Shown here in pieces: positions 1-6,595 of a stretch of DNA of 22,380 nt (positions within the stretch are counted from its first letter, which is position 1; the number at the start of each line of letters is the position of its first letter). Source of the DNA: a virus; IMG/VR virus record IMGVR_UViG_3300035228_001665, positions 1-22,380 of that record. One strand, 5' to 3'. The translations under genes were made by a program, and so were the position numbers. The notes beneath the pieces are model-generated. The model made no database searches, had not been told where the DNA came from, and saw nothing but the letters and a program-made list of their open reading frames with translations.

Positions 1-744
1 CCAAGCATCATAGTCAACATCAACTCTAAGACCTGCTGGAAGGCATCGTGGGAGGTTCTCAGGCAGTCCTCCCCCAGTAATATGTGCCATGCCTAAGATA
101 GGAACTTCATCCAACAGATGCTGAATGAGACGGGCATAGATGGTGGTTGGTCTTAACAACTCAGGCATCTCTTTATAGTAGATGTAATTTCTCCACAGCA
201 TATCATTGACCAGTGTGTATCCATTACTATGAAGTCCACTACTCTCAATACCAATGACTACATCACCAGGTCTGATGTTACTACCATTAACAATATCATT
301 CTTCTCTACAATACCAGTACAGAAACCAGCAAGGTCATAGTCATTTGCCCTGTAATGCTCTGCGGTTTCTCCACCTATAAGTTCCATCCCTGCCATTGTG
401 CATCCAACATTAATCCCATACACAATATCACTCACGTTAGCATCAAGTGTTTTAGTGGAGATATAATCTAAAAAATATAATGGTTTAGCGCCAGAACATA
501 TAACGTCATTGACGCACATAGCAACAAGATCTTGTCCAATAGTGGTGTAATCATTGGCGATCCTACAGATATTCATTTTAGTTCCGACACCATCAGCACC
601 AGATACTAATACAGGTTTCTCATATCCTGATGGTACTTCCATCATTCCACTAAACCCACCATCAATTTTAGGTGCCAATACTTTGATATACTCCACAAAG
701 GATCTACCTTTAATGATGTCAACGCCAGAAGTTTTATAGTCCAT
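1..744 (-). CDS. purM: Phosphoribosylformylglycinamidine cyclo-ligase (AIR synthetase), C-terminus outside window
   Basis: The protein should convert FGAM to aminoimidazole ribotide with ATP, the fifth step of purine synthesis, in the cytoplasm. The visible 248 residues start MDYKTSGVDIIKGRSF and contain the family's GADGVGTKMNIC segment, QDLVAMCVNDV, GGETAEH, GIESSGLHSNGY and HITGGGLPENLPR, in the order expected for PurM. Cellular PurM is about 345 residues, so roughly the last 95 lie beyond position 1. The ATG overlaps the stop of the upstream small gene by one base (TAATG), which fixes the start and suggests coupled translation. PurM and PurC are common host-derived metabolic genes in T4-like cyanophages, where they presumably supply purines for phage DNA. 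The family call is near certain; the phage setting is inferred from neighbours. Confidence 0.96.
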   Translation of the reverse strand, partial: MDYKTSGVDIIKGRSFVEYIKVLAPKIDGGFSGMMEVPSGYEKPVLVSGADGVGTKMNICRIANDYTTIGQDLVAMCVNDVICSGAKPLYFLDYISTKTLDANVSDIVYGINVGCTMAGMELIGGETAEHYRANDYDLAGFCTGIVEKNDIVNGSNIRPGDVVIGIESSGLHSNGYTLVNDMLWRNYIYYKEMPELLRPTTIYARLIQHLLDEVPILGMAHITGGGLPENLPRCLPAGLRVDVDYDAW

Positions 745-1013
745 TAATGAATTTCTCCTTTAGCAATTTGTTCACGACGTTTTAGTTTCCATACTATGTA
801 CTCCATAGTAGGTACACACTGGGGATTCCAACCTACAAATGTTGTCGATTCCTTACTTGGAATCTTCCAACAGGGAGCATCATCATTATCAAGATCTAAT
901 GATTTACGATACTCATCATCACCAAGTAAAACAACTGCTCTCTCAGCAGTATTCAAACTACCGAAACAAGCAAATCCATTCTTCTTAATCTCCTCGGGAA
1001 TTTCGTGTTTCAT
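744..1013 (-). CDS. Conserved-looking small protein between purC and purM, function unknown
   Basis: This 89-aa acidic/basic mixed protein begins MKHEIPEEIKKNGFACFG and ends KLKRREQIAKGEIH. I chose the ATG at 1013 because it overlaps the upstream stop as ATGA; the frame stays open to an ATG at 1031, but that start would bury 22 bases in the previous gene. It has no signal peptide or membrane segment. The centre is rich in Asp (SLDLDNDDAPCW) and is followed by a Trp/Cys/Pro segment (FVGWNPQCVPTMEY). Its own stop overlaps the purM start. I do not recognise a family. Its place inside the purine chain hints at a related role, but phage operons often carry unrelated small genes. Confidence 0.75.
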   Translation of the reverse strand: MKHEIPEEIKKNGFACFGSLNTAERAVVLLGDDEYRKSLDLDNDDAPCWKIPSKESTTFVGWNPQCVPTMEYIVWKLKRREQIAKGEIH

Positions 1014-1231
1014 TTCACAACAACATCCCAAGCTTTCTGAAATTTATTATCCCAGTTATCACAATAGGGTGAATAGAAAGCATTAAGTGCCGCAGTATTA
1101 TCAACAATTCGTTGAGAATCACCAGCATCTACTGCTTCTTGCAATTGATCAAGAAGAAATGAGAATGTAGTAATTTGATTGAATGACTCTTGAAGGTCAT
1201 TCATTGCTGTCCAAGTTTTATTATATGTCAT
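1010..1231 (-). CDS. Small helical protein downstream of purC, function unknown
   Basis: The gene encodes 73 residues, starting MTYNKTWTAMNDLQESF. The sequence looks alpha-helical throughout: a Gln/Leu-rich N-terminal half (FLLDQLQEAVDAGDSQ) and a Trp/Asp/Lys C-terminal half (DNWDNKFQKAWDVVVK). It overlaps both neighbours by 4 nt (ATGA), after purC and before the 89-aa gene, so it is almost certainly translated as part of this chain. No catalytic motif, metal site or membrane segment is visible. I cannot assign a function. Confidence 0.75.
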   Translation of the reverse strand: MTYNKTWTAMNDLQESFNQITTFSFLLDQLQEAVDAGDSQRIVDNTAALNAFYSPYCDNWDNKFQKAWDVVVK

Positions 1232-1926
1232 TGAATAGCAAGTGGTTGTAGTCTATCAAGGATCTCACGATATGCAGGTACAATGTCACCTTCATCCTTC
1301 CTGAATAGATCCTTATCAAATCTTTCCTCACCACCAATCTTCCATAGTCTCATACTATCAGGACTGATCTCATCGGCAAGATACAAATCGCCGTGAGCAT
1401 CATATCCATACTCAACCTTAAAGTCAACCAGATCAATGCCCATAATATAGAACATCTGGCGGAGATAATCATTAATCCGCAATGTCATCTCAATAAAAGG
1501 TTCAGGATCATATCCCATCAGTCGCACACGATCTGGTGTCAACAGGGGATCGTGCTTACTATCATCCTTCAGAAAGAACTCAACAATCGGTTGCGGTAGT
1601 GGAACACCTTCTGCCAAAGTTGTCTCACGAACAATAGATCCAGCAGCACGATTACGACAAATAACTTCTAATGGAACGATGTCCACTTTCTTACAAATCA
1701 TCTTGTTAGCACCAACCATATTAATATAATGAGTTGGGATAAGTTCCTTAGAAAGTTTCTCAAAGATGATAGATGAGATACTACAACAGAGGGATCCTTT
1801 TCCTAAAGGATGATCTTCCTTCTCTCCATTGCCTGCTGTTACTTTATCATGATACTCAATGATGACACGATCAGCATCATCACCAGCATAGACAGTTTTT
1901 ACCTTGCCTTCAATAATTACTTCCAT
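1228..1926 (-). CDS. purC: Phosphoribosylaminoimidazole-succinocarboxamide synthase (SAICAR synthetase)
   Basis: PurC joins CAIR and aspartate with ATP to give SAICAR in purine synthesis. With the ATG at 1926 the protein has 232 residues, close to the roughly 237 of bacterial PurC. The N-terminal nucleotide-binding hairpin (EGKVKTVYAGDD), the first family signature (VPLEVICRNRAAGS) and the second (LADEISPDSMRLW) are all present, as is DFKVEYGYD before the latter. The frame extends upstream to 1944, but the ATG at 1926 forms a TAATG overlap with the previous stop and matches the usual PurC start, so I prefer it. The gene looks intact. It is co-transcribed with purM two genes downstream and appears to be a cyanophage auxiliary metabolic gene. 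Confidence 0.97.
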   Translation of the reverse strand: MEVIIEGKVKTVYAGDDADRVIIEYHDKVTAGNGEKEDHPLGKGSLCCSISSIIFEKLSKELIPTHYINMVGANKMICKKVDIVPLEVICRNRAAGSIVRETTLAEGVPLPQPIVEFFLKDDSKHDPLLTPDRVRLMGYDPEPFIEMTLRINDYLRQMFYIMGIDLVDFKVEYGYDAHGDLYLADEISPDSMRLWKIGGEERFDKDLFRKDEGDIVPAYREILDRLQPLAIQ

Positions 1927-2240
1927 TAATCCCGTTGTCTCCAATCATCAGGTTTTTCAGTGTGGAACCAGTCTTTAATATCATCAGCACTATCGAACCC
2001 CGTTTTATGATTGGATGGGTCGGGGTCTCCTAAACCCATCCTATTCAGAAAATCATCGGTACTTCCTTCTTCAATTTCTTGAGAAGATTGTCTTCGTGCT
2101 TTTTGTAACCAATCACGAGCAGTAGTATGACTTTTTGCCAACTTCTCTGCCCAGATCATATCATCTAATTTTACCTCTTCGCCATTTGCAATACATTTAC
2201 AAATAAACTCCAGTCTTAGACGGTATTGAGTAGATAACAT
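1926..2240 (-). CDS. 104-aa protein upstream of purC, function unknown
   Basis: The protein starts MLSTQYRLRLEFICKCIANG and has a helical N-terminal half with a possible helix-turn-helix-like layout (EEVKLDDMIWAEKLAKSHTTARDWLQKARR), which I would not call DNA-binding without a profile match. The C-terminal half is acidic and probably disordered (SSQEIEEGSTDD, GLGDPDPSNHKTGFDSADD) and ends in a Trp-containing tail. It overlaps purC by one base (TAATG). Unlike its neighbours it is separated from the upstream gene by 21 bases, which hold an imperfect hairpin, and a late-promoter-like box overlaps the upstream stop codon. This may therefore be the first gene of a late purC-purM transcript. Function unknown. 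Confidence 0.75.
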   Translation of the reverse strand: MLSTQYRLRLEFICKCIANGEEVKLDDMIWAEKLAKSHTTARDWLQKARRQSSQEIEEGSTDDFLNRMGLGDPDPSNHKTGFDSADDIKDWFHTEKPDDWRQRD

Positions 2241-2261
2241 AAAGTTACGCTTCGTTACTTT
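2241..2261 (-). promoter_or_regulatory. Imperfect hairpin immediately before the ATG at 2240
   Basis: On the minus strand, AAAGTAACG and CGTAACTTT flank a 3-base loop and form a 9-bp stem with one mismatch, ending directly at the start codon. It could mask the ribosome site, where no good Shine-Dalgarno is seen, or act as a weak terminator for the upstream genes. The sequence shows the symmetry only; any role is inference. Confidence 0.4.
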
Positions 2262-2480
2262 TTATTTATTTTCTTCCATCAATCTCTTTGACAAACTAAG
2301 AGAGCGACGGTATATCATATATTTTACCACAGGATTTCTAGGATTGTTAGTCAACCACCAGATTTGGCGTCTTATGTAAGTATTTGCTAACTTAAATCCA
2401 TAATAAAAAATAGCAGCAGCACCCTCATCCGTAAGGATAAAGTATGCTATCACCACAAATAGTATGGATAGTAGAGTCAC
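2262..2480 (-). CDS. Small single-pass membrane protein, function unknown
   Basis: The 72-aa product begins (M)TLLSILFVVIAYFILTDEG, a hydrophobic segment at residues 2-16 that should act as a signal anchor, followed by a second moderately hydrophobic stretch (AAAIFYYGFKLA). The rest is basic, with many Arg/Lys residues (YIRRQIWW, YRRSLSLSKRLMEENK), predicting a cytoplasmic C-terminus. The start codon is GTG at 2480, overlapping the upstream stop as GTGA; no ATG upstream in frame is possible. The protein probably sits in the host inner membrane during infection. No family is recognised. Confidence 0.7.
   Translation of the reverse strand: MTLLSILFVVIAYFILTDEGAAAIFYYGFKLANTYIRRQIWWLTNNPRNPVVKYMIYRRSLSLSKRLMEENK
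2263..2270 (-). promoter_or_regulatory. T4-late-like promoter box AATAAATA
   Basis: AATAAATA lies 22 bases before the ATG at 2240 and resembles the T4 late box TATAAATA. It overlaps the end of the upstream gene (codons AAT AAA TAA), so it could be coincidence in AT-rich DNA. The same box recurs before other genes in this window. Confidence 0.35.
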
Positions 2481-2656
2481 CTAGATTCCTCATATCTTCT
2501 CTGTTCAAGATATTCAATCATCTCTTGCCTCCACTCCATCAGTTCATAAAAACACTCCTGATTGTGAGCACAACCCCGAAGACGACTATCGGGTTTGATT
2601 ACACTTTCAAGCATTAAACCCAGAGCATCGCGTCTTTTTTCTTTTTTATCGGTCAT
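2477..2656 (-). CDS. 59-aa charged protein, function unknown
   Basis: A short gene of 60 codons including the stop. The product begins MTDKKEKRRDALGLMLES and ends EYLEQRRYEESR. It is rich in Lys, Arg and Glu and likely helical, with two Cys in the middle (RGCAHNQECFYEL). Support comes from the neat packing: ATGA overlap with the gene upstream and GTGA overlap with the membrane-protein gene downstream. Nothing identifies a function; the CxHxxxC-like spacing of the two Cys and a His could bind a metal but is only suggestive. Confidence 0.7.
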   Translation of the reverse strand: MTDKKEKRRDALGLMLESVIKPDSRLRGCAHNQECFYELMEWRQEMIEYLEQRRYEESR

Positions 2657-2880
2657 TTGCGTGACTTCTTTTTAGTGGTTTTCCGTTGGTTGCTGATAAA
2701 ATCAACAGATTGTTTGTAAGTGCTTAGCACCTTTACTTGACTGCCATTATGTATAATCATGAACTTCTTACCGCATGGGACTGCTGCCCATGTCCCATCG
2801 TTGGTAACATAACCCAATGGATTTTTAGGTTTTGCATCAAGGATAGAAGGATAAGGAACGAAGGGTTTCAGAAATCCCAT
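2653..2880 (-). CDS. 75-aa protein with basic tail, function unknown
   Basis: The product begins MGFLKPFVPYPSILDAKPKN, continues with a beta-rich segment (WAAVPCGKKFMIIHNGSQVKVL) and ends in a strongly basic, probably disordered tail (NQRKTTKKKSRK) that might contact nucleic acid. It overlaps the upstream 46-aa gene by one base (TAATG) and the downstream 59-aa gene by four (ATGA). No motif of a known enzyme is present and I do not recognise the family. Confidence 0.75.
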   Translation of the reverse strand: MGFLKPFVPYPSILDAKPKNPLGYVTNDGTWAAVPCGKKFMIIHNGSQVKVLSTYKQSVDFISNQRKTTKKKSRK

Positions 2881-3020
2881 TAAAAAACAGCAGTAACGCT
2901 AACAATTGTGCATCCAGGGTTGCGTGCTAATGCAACATTCTTTGCATCTTGATAATCAACAGCAACGACAGTATCAGTGAAAACAGTGCCTGCCTTGAAC
3001 AGAGTGACTTTGCAACGCAT
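2880..3020 (-). CDS. 46-aa small protein, first gene of the purine chain
   Basis: This short gene of 47 codons encodes MRCKVTLFKAGTVFTDTV followed by a compact beta-helix-beta pattern (AVDYQDAKNVALARNPG, then CTIVSVTAVF). Very small proteins of this pattern are, as far as I recall, frequent in cyanophage genomes, without an assigned role. The start is 24 bases downstream of a TATAAT box and preceded by GAGAGAAA, a modest ribosome site. The stop overlaps the next start as TAATG. It appears to open the nine-gene unit running to purM. Confidence 0.7.
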   Translation of the reverse strand: MRCKVTLFKAGTVFTDTVVAVDYQDAKNVALARNPGCTIVSVTAVF

Positions 3021-3043
3021 GGTGGATTTCTCTCGGTGTTGTT

Positions 3044-3072
3044 ATTATAGCAGATCAGAGCGATCTGATGAA
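3044..3072 (-). promoter_or_regulatory. Sigma70-type promoter before the small-gene/purC/purM chain
   Basis: A perfect -10 TATAAT (3044-3049) lies 24 bases before the ATG at 3020. The hexamer 17 bases upstream is TTCATC (3067-3072), a weak -35. The -10 shares the extended sequence CTGCTATAATA with the box before the helicase gene at 4778-4783, which argues that both are real and co-regulated early promoters. Confidence 0.6.
3051..3069. promoter_or_regulatory. Palindromic element between -35 and -10
   Basis: ATCAGA and TCTGAT pair around a 4-base loop, and CAGATC and GATCTG give an alternative 6-bp stem over the same bases. The element spans the stop codon of the nuclease-like gene (3055-3057) and sits just upstream of the -10 box. 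It could be an operator or a small hairpin ending the helicase transcript; no T-run follows. Confidence 0.35.
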
Positions 3073-3579
3073 GGATAAATCAAAATCTTCAGATTCTCTA
3101 AAGTAATCACGCACTTCCTCCCGCTCCTCTAGGCGATTATAACCAGTGAGAAAGAAGTCAGAGGGTTCAGGATCTGAGCTTGCAGTTACACAAGCACCAT
3201 TGTCTCTAATGTTATAAAGTTTAGATGATGGAATGCAACATGCCTTGCCTTTCTTCACATCAGTGATAATAAAGTAGTCAGCAAGTTTGTCCTCATAGTC
3301 TCCTGCTTGACGACGATTCTTAAGAATCAATCCTCTCACTGCCATCTGAGACTTATTGCCAAATTGAGTTACTTTTGATTCGTAAGTTGTTTCATTGGGA
3401 CCAATCAAATCAATGCCAGGAAGATTTACTCTAGTCAGAAGACCATTGCTATACACATCGAGTGCTTTCTCTACAAGTTCTCCTGCTTTGGGATACCTTA
3501 GATTGTTGTCAGTGTAATCATGAATCGTTTCTAAGAGTTTAGATAAACGATCAAGTTGAAATGTGCTAAAGTCAATCAT
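3055..3579 (-). CDS. Putative PD-(D/E)xK-fold nuclease coupled to the helicase
   Basis: The 174-aa product shows a plausible PD-(D/E)xK layout: an early helix with E34 (KAGELVEKAL), then PGIDLIG with D57, then a strand with E67-S-K69 (TTYESKV), followed by a helix and strand (DYFIITDVKKGK). In this fold the Asp, Glu and Lys bind metal and cut DNA. The N-terminus looks helical and the C-terminus is acidic (REEVRDYFRESEDFD). The ATG overlaps the helicase stop as ATGA, so the two are made together and may act as a complex. The fold call rests on motif spacing alone. Alternatives are an inactive relative or an unrelated DNA-binding partner. Confidence 0.55.
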   Translation of the reverse strand: MIDFSTFQLDRLSKLLETIHDYTDNNLRYPKAGELVEKALDVYSNGLLTRVNLPGIDLIGPNETTYESKVTQFGNKSQMAVRGLILKNRRQAGDYEDKLADYFIITDVKKGKACCIPSSKLYNIRDNGACVTASSDPEPSDFFLTGYNRLEEREEVRDYFRESEDFDLSFIRSL

Positions 3580-4751
3580 CGACGAATAATAGAAATAGCG
3601 GGTTCACCTTGTTCAAAGACAGTATTAACAACTGCCTGAACGCTCCTTGCGGTGCTGATACCCACTTTATCAGCAACAGGAACACACACAAGACCATAAG
3701 TCTTCTGAGCGCCACCCAGACGGATTACACGCCCGATTGACTGAGAAATACCAATGTAGTCCATGTTACGCATGAACAGCACGGCATCAAGTCCCTTTAC
3801 GTTGATACCCTCAGAGAGGATAGAGTGGTGCATGATAACAAATTGAGTATCACTTTCACCCCAAGCATTAAGAGTCTTGAAAAACTCATGGCGGGTAACT
3901 TTCTGACCATTGATGATTGCACCAGTCTTGGATGTAATATACATCCAGTTATAACCACGCTGTTCCAGTTGGAAAGTGAAGTCAGACTGAGTAACAAGAC
4001 GGACAATCTGCTTCGTAGAACGAGCAGCAATCAGGATCTTGCTTGCTGTGTTATCATCAATGGTATCAATCAGATTCTTAGAATCAGACTGCTTGAAATC
4101 ACCTTGAGGAAGTTGAGTAAGACGAACAACAGGAGGAAGAATGTAACCCTGCTCCACAAGTTTAGGTGCAGGAACATTACAAATGACCTGACCATAAACA
4201 CGGGAATCATTCATTCCAGGTTTCCGAGGAGTGACTGAATGTTTAGGAGTTGCAGTAAAAAAATAGCAACGACGAGCGTACCTACTGTAAAATTCAGTAG
4301 GAACAAAGAAGTTACGCTGAACAGAGTTGTGCGCTTCATCAAAGTAGATAGTGTCTACATCAATACCAGACTGAACAATCTTCTCCAACGAATGATAAGT
4401 CGTGAAGATGATACAAGACTCACCCGCAGCGCGAGCAGTATTGTTGAACAACTGAATCTGCCTTGCTTTAGTAGTGCTGAAGAACTCAGTATCACCACTA
4501 TGAACGTGCATCACATGAACCAGATAGTCCTTAGGAAGCAGTTCCAGAAACTCTTTACAGAGTTGCTTAGCAAGGAGAATACGAGGAGCAACAACTACAG
4601 TAGTGTTGCAACCACGGTATTCATGACCCAGATAATCCTGAATCATGCAGATGGTTTTACCGCCACCCGTGGGGATGATGACCTGTCCTTTGTCGTGCTT
4701 CAGCATGGCATCAACTGCCTGTTGCTGATGTGGGCGAAGGGTAATGGTCAA
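3576..4751 (-). CDS. DEAH-box superfamily II DNA helicase, UvsW/ResIII-like
   Basis: A 391-aa helicase with all core motifs: LRPHQQQ (6-11) before motif I, Walker A PTGGGKT (27-33), DEAH (138-141), TATP (166-169), SEGINV (313-318) and motif VI QSIGRVIR (337-344). This places it with the UvsW/type III restriction-subunit helicases that unwind or anneal branched DNA and R-loops in T4. It lacks an N-terminal extension: the core starts almost at residue 1, so it is shorter than T4 UvsW (about 500 aa). The start appears to be TTG at 4751, since no in-frame ATG lies between the promoter and motif I. It is translationally coupled to the nuclease-like gene. Role could be replication/recombination or DNA restriction. 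Confidence 0.9.
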   Translation of the reverse strand: MTITLRPHQQQAVDAMLKHDKGQVIIPTGGGKTICMIQDYLGHEYRGCNTTVVVAPRILLAKQLCKEFLELLPKDYLVHVMHVHSGDTEFFSTTKARQIQLFNNTARAAGESCIIFTTYHSLEKIVQSGIDVDTIYFDEAHNSVQRNFFVPTEFYSRYARRCYFFTATPKHSVTPRKPGMNDSRVYGQVICNVPAPKLVEQGYILPPVVRLTQLPQGDFKQSDSKNLIDTIDDNTASKILIAARSTKQIVRLVTQSDFTFQLEQRGYNWMYITSKTGAIINGQKVTRHEFFKTLNAWGESDTQFVIMHHSILSEGINVKGLDAVLFMRNMDYIGISQSIGRVIRLGGAQKTYGLVCVPVADKVGISTARSVQAVVNTVFEQGEPAISIIRR

Positions 4752-4777
4752 TCGGGTGTCCCGTTCAGTATGAATAT

Positions 4778-4806
4778 ATTATAGCAGAAAACCACTCTCC
4801 AGACAA
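4778..4806 (-). promoter_or_regulatory. Sigma70-type promoter before the helicase gene
   Basis: The -10 is TATAAT (4778-4783) and the -35 is TTGTCT (4801-4806), with a 17-base spacer. The bases around the -10 (CTGCTATAATA) are the same as in the promoter at 3044. The helicase start follows 26 bases downstream. Confidence 0.65.
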
Positions 4807-4818
4807 CCCAGTAGACAG

Positions 4819-5307
4819 TTACTCATCTGGCACATATTTAACTGCTATTGTAAAACGATGCCTATCTCTATACGTTGTAGCGCGATGTAAGATATTAGAA
4901 TCAAAGTAAACCATACGATTTGGAACTGGAGGTACACCTGCAATCTGCCCATTCGCATAGAATTGTGTTTCACCACCAAGGTCTAAGTTCCACTCATCAG
5001 ATGAATAATATAAAAAAGTTATAGATCCTTCTTCATCACAATCAGTATGAAAATATGGATTTTCTGTGGGAGCAAAGCAGTTAATATACATCCTATCTAA
5101 GACAAGATTATCATCTACAATTAGATCTGTCTTGGAACTAAACAATTCATAAATCTCATCAGTCTCAGAAACTTCATGCACCATTCCTGTAGGTGGTGTA
5201 GAATTTGTATCCTTTTCACCATAGGTATATGATGCCATTTTACAATAATCAAATACTGAATTGGAATCATCTATGGATAAAAAATCATCAATAACTTCAA
5301 CAATCAT
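4819..5307 (-). CDS. 2-oxoglutarate/Fe(II)-dependent oxygenase, 162 aa
   Basis: The product has the double-stranded beta-helix signature of 2OG-Fe(II) oxygenases: HTD (H87, D89), distal His in NILHRAT (H141) and the 2OG-binding Arg in HRFTIAVKY (R151). A GGETQFY segment precedes the distal His, as in prolyl-4-hydroxylase-like members. These enzymes hydroxylate a substrate while turning 2-oxoglutarate and O2 into succinate and CO2. The gene is the last of the oxygenase cluster and overlaps the preceding oxygenase by 11 nt. The substrate cannot be read from the sequence; a protein side chain or a nucleotide are both possible. Confidence 0.88.
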   Translation of the reverse strand: MIVEVIDDFLSIDDSNSVFDYCKMASYTYGEKDTNSTPPTGMVHEVSETDEIYELFSSKTDLIVDDNLVLDRMYINCFAPTENPYFHTDCDEEGSITFLYYSSDEWNLDLGGETQFYANGQIAGVPPVPNRMVYFDSNILHRATTYRDRHRFTIAVKYVPDE

Positions 5308-5917
5308 ATTTTGTGACCTTAAAATTAAATGAAAGTGTAATCCTCGGAGTATTACAAACTTTTTGTGGAAAAATTCTATGTTCTAGATATGCTGGAAACA
5401 TAATTAAGTCCCCTTCTTCTACAGTGGGAAGAAAATAATTTCCAACAAAATCTCTATTAAGAGTCAAACTATGTGCTCTTATTGCTGATATAGGATCACG
5501 AAATTCTGTTGCTGTATGCACTTCTTTATCATAAGACAGATAATGAACACAAGAGAAATGAATTTTTTCAAAAGGATCTGCTATGTGTTCGTGTAATTCT
5601 TGATATGAATCTTTTTCGTAATAGTTATACCAAATACCATCGACAATTTCCCAAGCGACTTCTTTATCGAATAACTCAGTTATTGCTTCACTATAGAAAT
5701 CAGTCAATATAGAATTATTTTCTTCAGTGAAAACTTCCTTTCCTTTTGGTTCAGACTCAAAAGATGTTCTTAAATTATCAGTTGCCCAATGTTTGGGTAT
5801 GTCTAATTCTGGTATTGCCTTTTTTATTTTAGGAACAAGTAATTCCTTTAAGTAATCATTATCACTTACACTTGTATGATATATTGTTAAAGGAAATATA
5901 TTATAAGATACAGCCAT
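5297..5917 (-). CDS. 2OG-Fe(II) oxygenase of the TIGR02466-like type
   Basis: With the ATG at 5917 the product has 206 residues. Putative iron ligands are in YQELHEHIADP (H109/H111 or D114) and FPAYLEHRIFP (H180), with the 2OG-binding Arg in TPRITLSFNF (R192). The C-terminal pattern 'FP..L.H...P......RI..SFN' resembles the TIGR02466 family of putative 2OG oxygenases. The frame also allows a TTG at 5938, seven codons earlier, but the ATG fits better with the promoter at 5939-5967. It overlaps the next oxygenase gene by 11 nt. The exact first iron ligands are less clear than in the other cluster members. Substrate unknown. Confidence 0.82.
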   Translation of the reverse strand: MAVSYNIFPLTIYHTSVSDNDYLKELLVPKIKKAIPELDIPKHWATDNLRTSFESEPKGKEVFTEENNSILTDFYSEAITELFDKEVAWEIVDGIWYNYYEKDSYQELHEHIADPFEKIHFSCVHYLSYDKEVHTATEFRDPISAIRAHSLTLNRDFVGNYFLPTVEEGDLIMFPAYLEHRIFPQKVCNTPRITLSFNFKVTKYDC

Positions 5918-5938
5918 CTCTTCAAAAGCAACAAACAA

Positions 5939-5967
5939 AGTTTACTCGTAATTTGGAATCTTGTCAA
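5939..5967 (-). promoter_or_regulatory. Sigma70-type promoter inside the oxygenase cluster
   Basis: TTGACA (5962-5967), a perfect -35, is followed after 17 bases by TAAACT (5939-5944), a 4-of-6 match to -10. The ATG at 5917 is 21 bases further on. The -35 overlaps the stop codon of the previous oxygenase gene. It may allow early expression of the last two oxygenases apart from the upstream ones. Confidence 0.5.
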
Positions 5968-6584
5968 GTTATTTTGTTTCCAAAGAAAGATGTGATAGAA
6001 TATCTACCATATCCATCGCAGTAATCGGAGTCTTTAATAGAAACTTCTGATACACCATGCTCCACCCATCCAGGCATCATTATGACTGAGTTATTAGGAC
6101 AATCAAACTCATAATCATATTTGGGGAATATCAAGTTTCCACCAGTATATTTTTTTGGTTCTTTATGGAAGTAAGAAAATGCTAGAAATTGCATAGCTCT
6201 ATCAACATGTGGTTTGTAATACTCCCCATCGTGGTAGTATCTAACCTTAGTGCAGTCCCAATCAGAATCTTTTGCTATACTGCAACAATCATGAGTTTCT
6301 GAAAATAATTCTAAAAGTGAATCATCAAAAATTTTTCTATTTGTAATTAAAATATCTGATACTCCCCTATGTTCTTCTTGATAGACATCATCAAGTAGAA
6401 GAGCATGGGCATTTGTTTTATCGACAACTCCACCATAATCTTTTGCAGGTAAAAGTTTTCCTGGTTTTGTATAAAATTTAAGTTCTTCCCATATAAGATC
6501 TAGTTCTTCTTGATTGTAAAAATTATAGAGTATTAAATGTGGAAAAGGTTCTGTAAATTGTGATGCTTCAATAGTTTCAGACAT
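5964..6584 (-). CDS. 2OG-Fe(II) oxygenase, 206 aa
   Basis: Clear 2OG-Fe(II) signature: YKPHVDRAMQF (H126, D128), GGNLIFP before the far strand, distal His in MMPGWVEHGVSEV (H176) and Arg in GRYSITSFF (R194). The first half (FPHLILYNFYNQEELDLIWEEL) resembles the helical lead-in of prolyl-4-hydroxylase-like enzymes. The start ATG has a nearby purine-rich stretch (TTAGAGA). It lies 11 nt after a 156-aa gene and just before the promoter at 5939. Despite equal length it is clearly divergent from the neighbouring oxygenases, so recent tandem duplication is unlikely. Substrate unknown. Confidence 0.9.
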   Translation of the reverse strand: MSETIEASQFTEPFPHLILYNFYNQEELDLIWEELKFYTKPGKLLPAKDYGGVVDKTNAHALLLDDVYQEEHRGVSDILITNRKIFDDSLLELFSETHDCCSIAKDSDWDCTKVRYYHDGEYYKPHVDRAMQFLAFSYFHKEPKKYTGGNLIFPKYDYEFDCPNNSVIMMPGWVEHGVSEVSIKDSDYCDGYGRYSITSFFGNKIT

Positions 6585-6595
6585 TCTCTAAATCA

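Noticed and set aside
2241-2261. Intrinsic terminator
   Set aside because: The stem is AT-rich with a mismatch, and only three T residues follow, which is too weak to call.
4239-4784. 181-codon plus-strand open frame
   Set aside because: It is antisense to the helicase, whose motifs are unambiguous. Plus-strand frames at 229, 796 and 3825 are rejected for the same reason.
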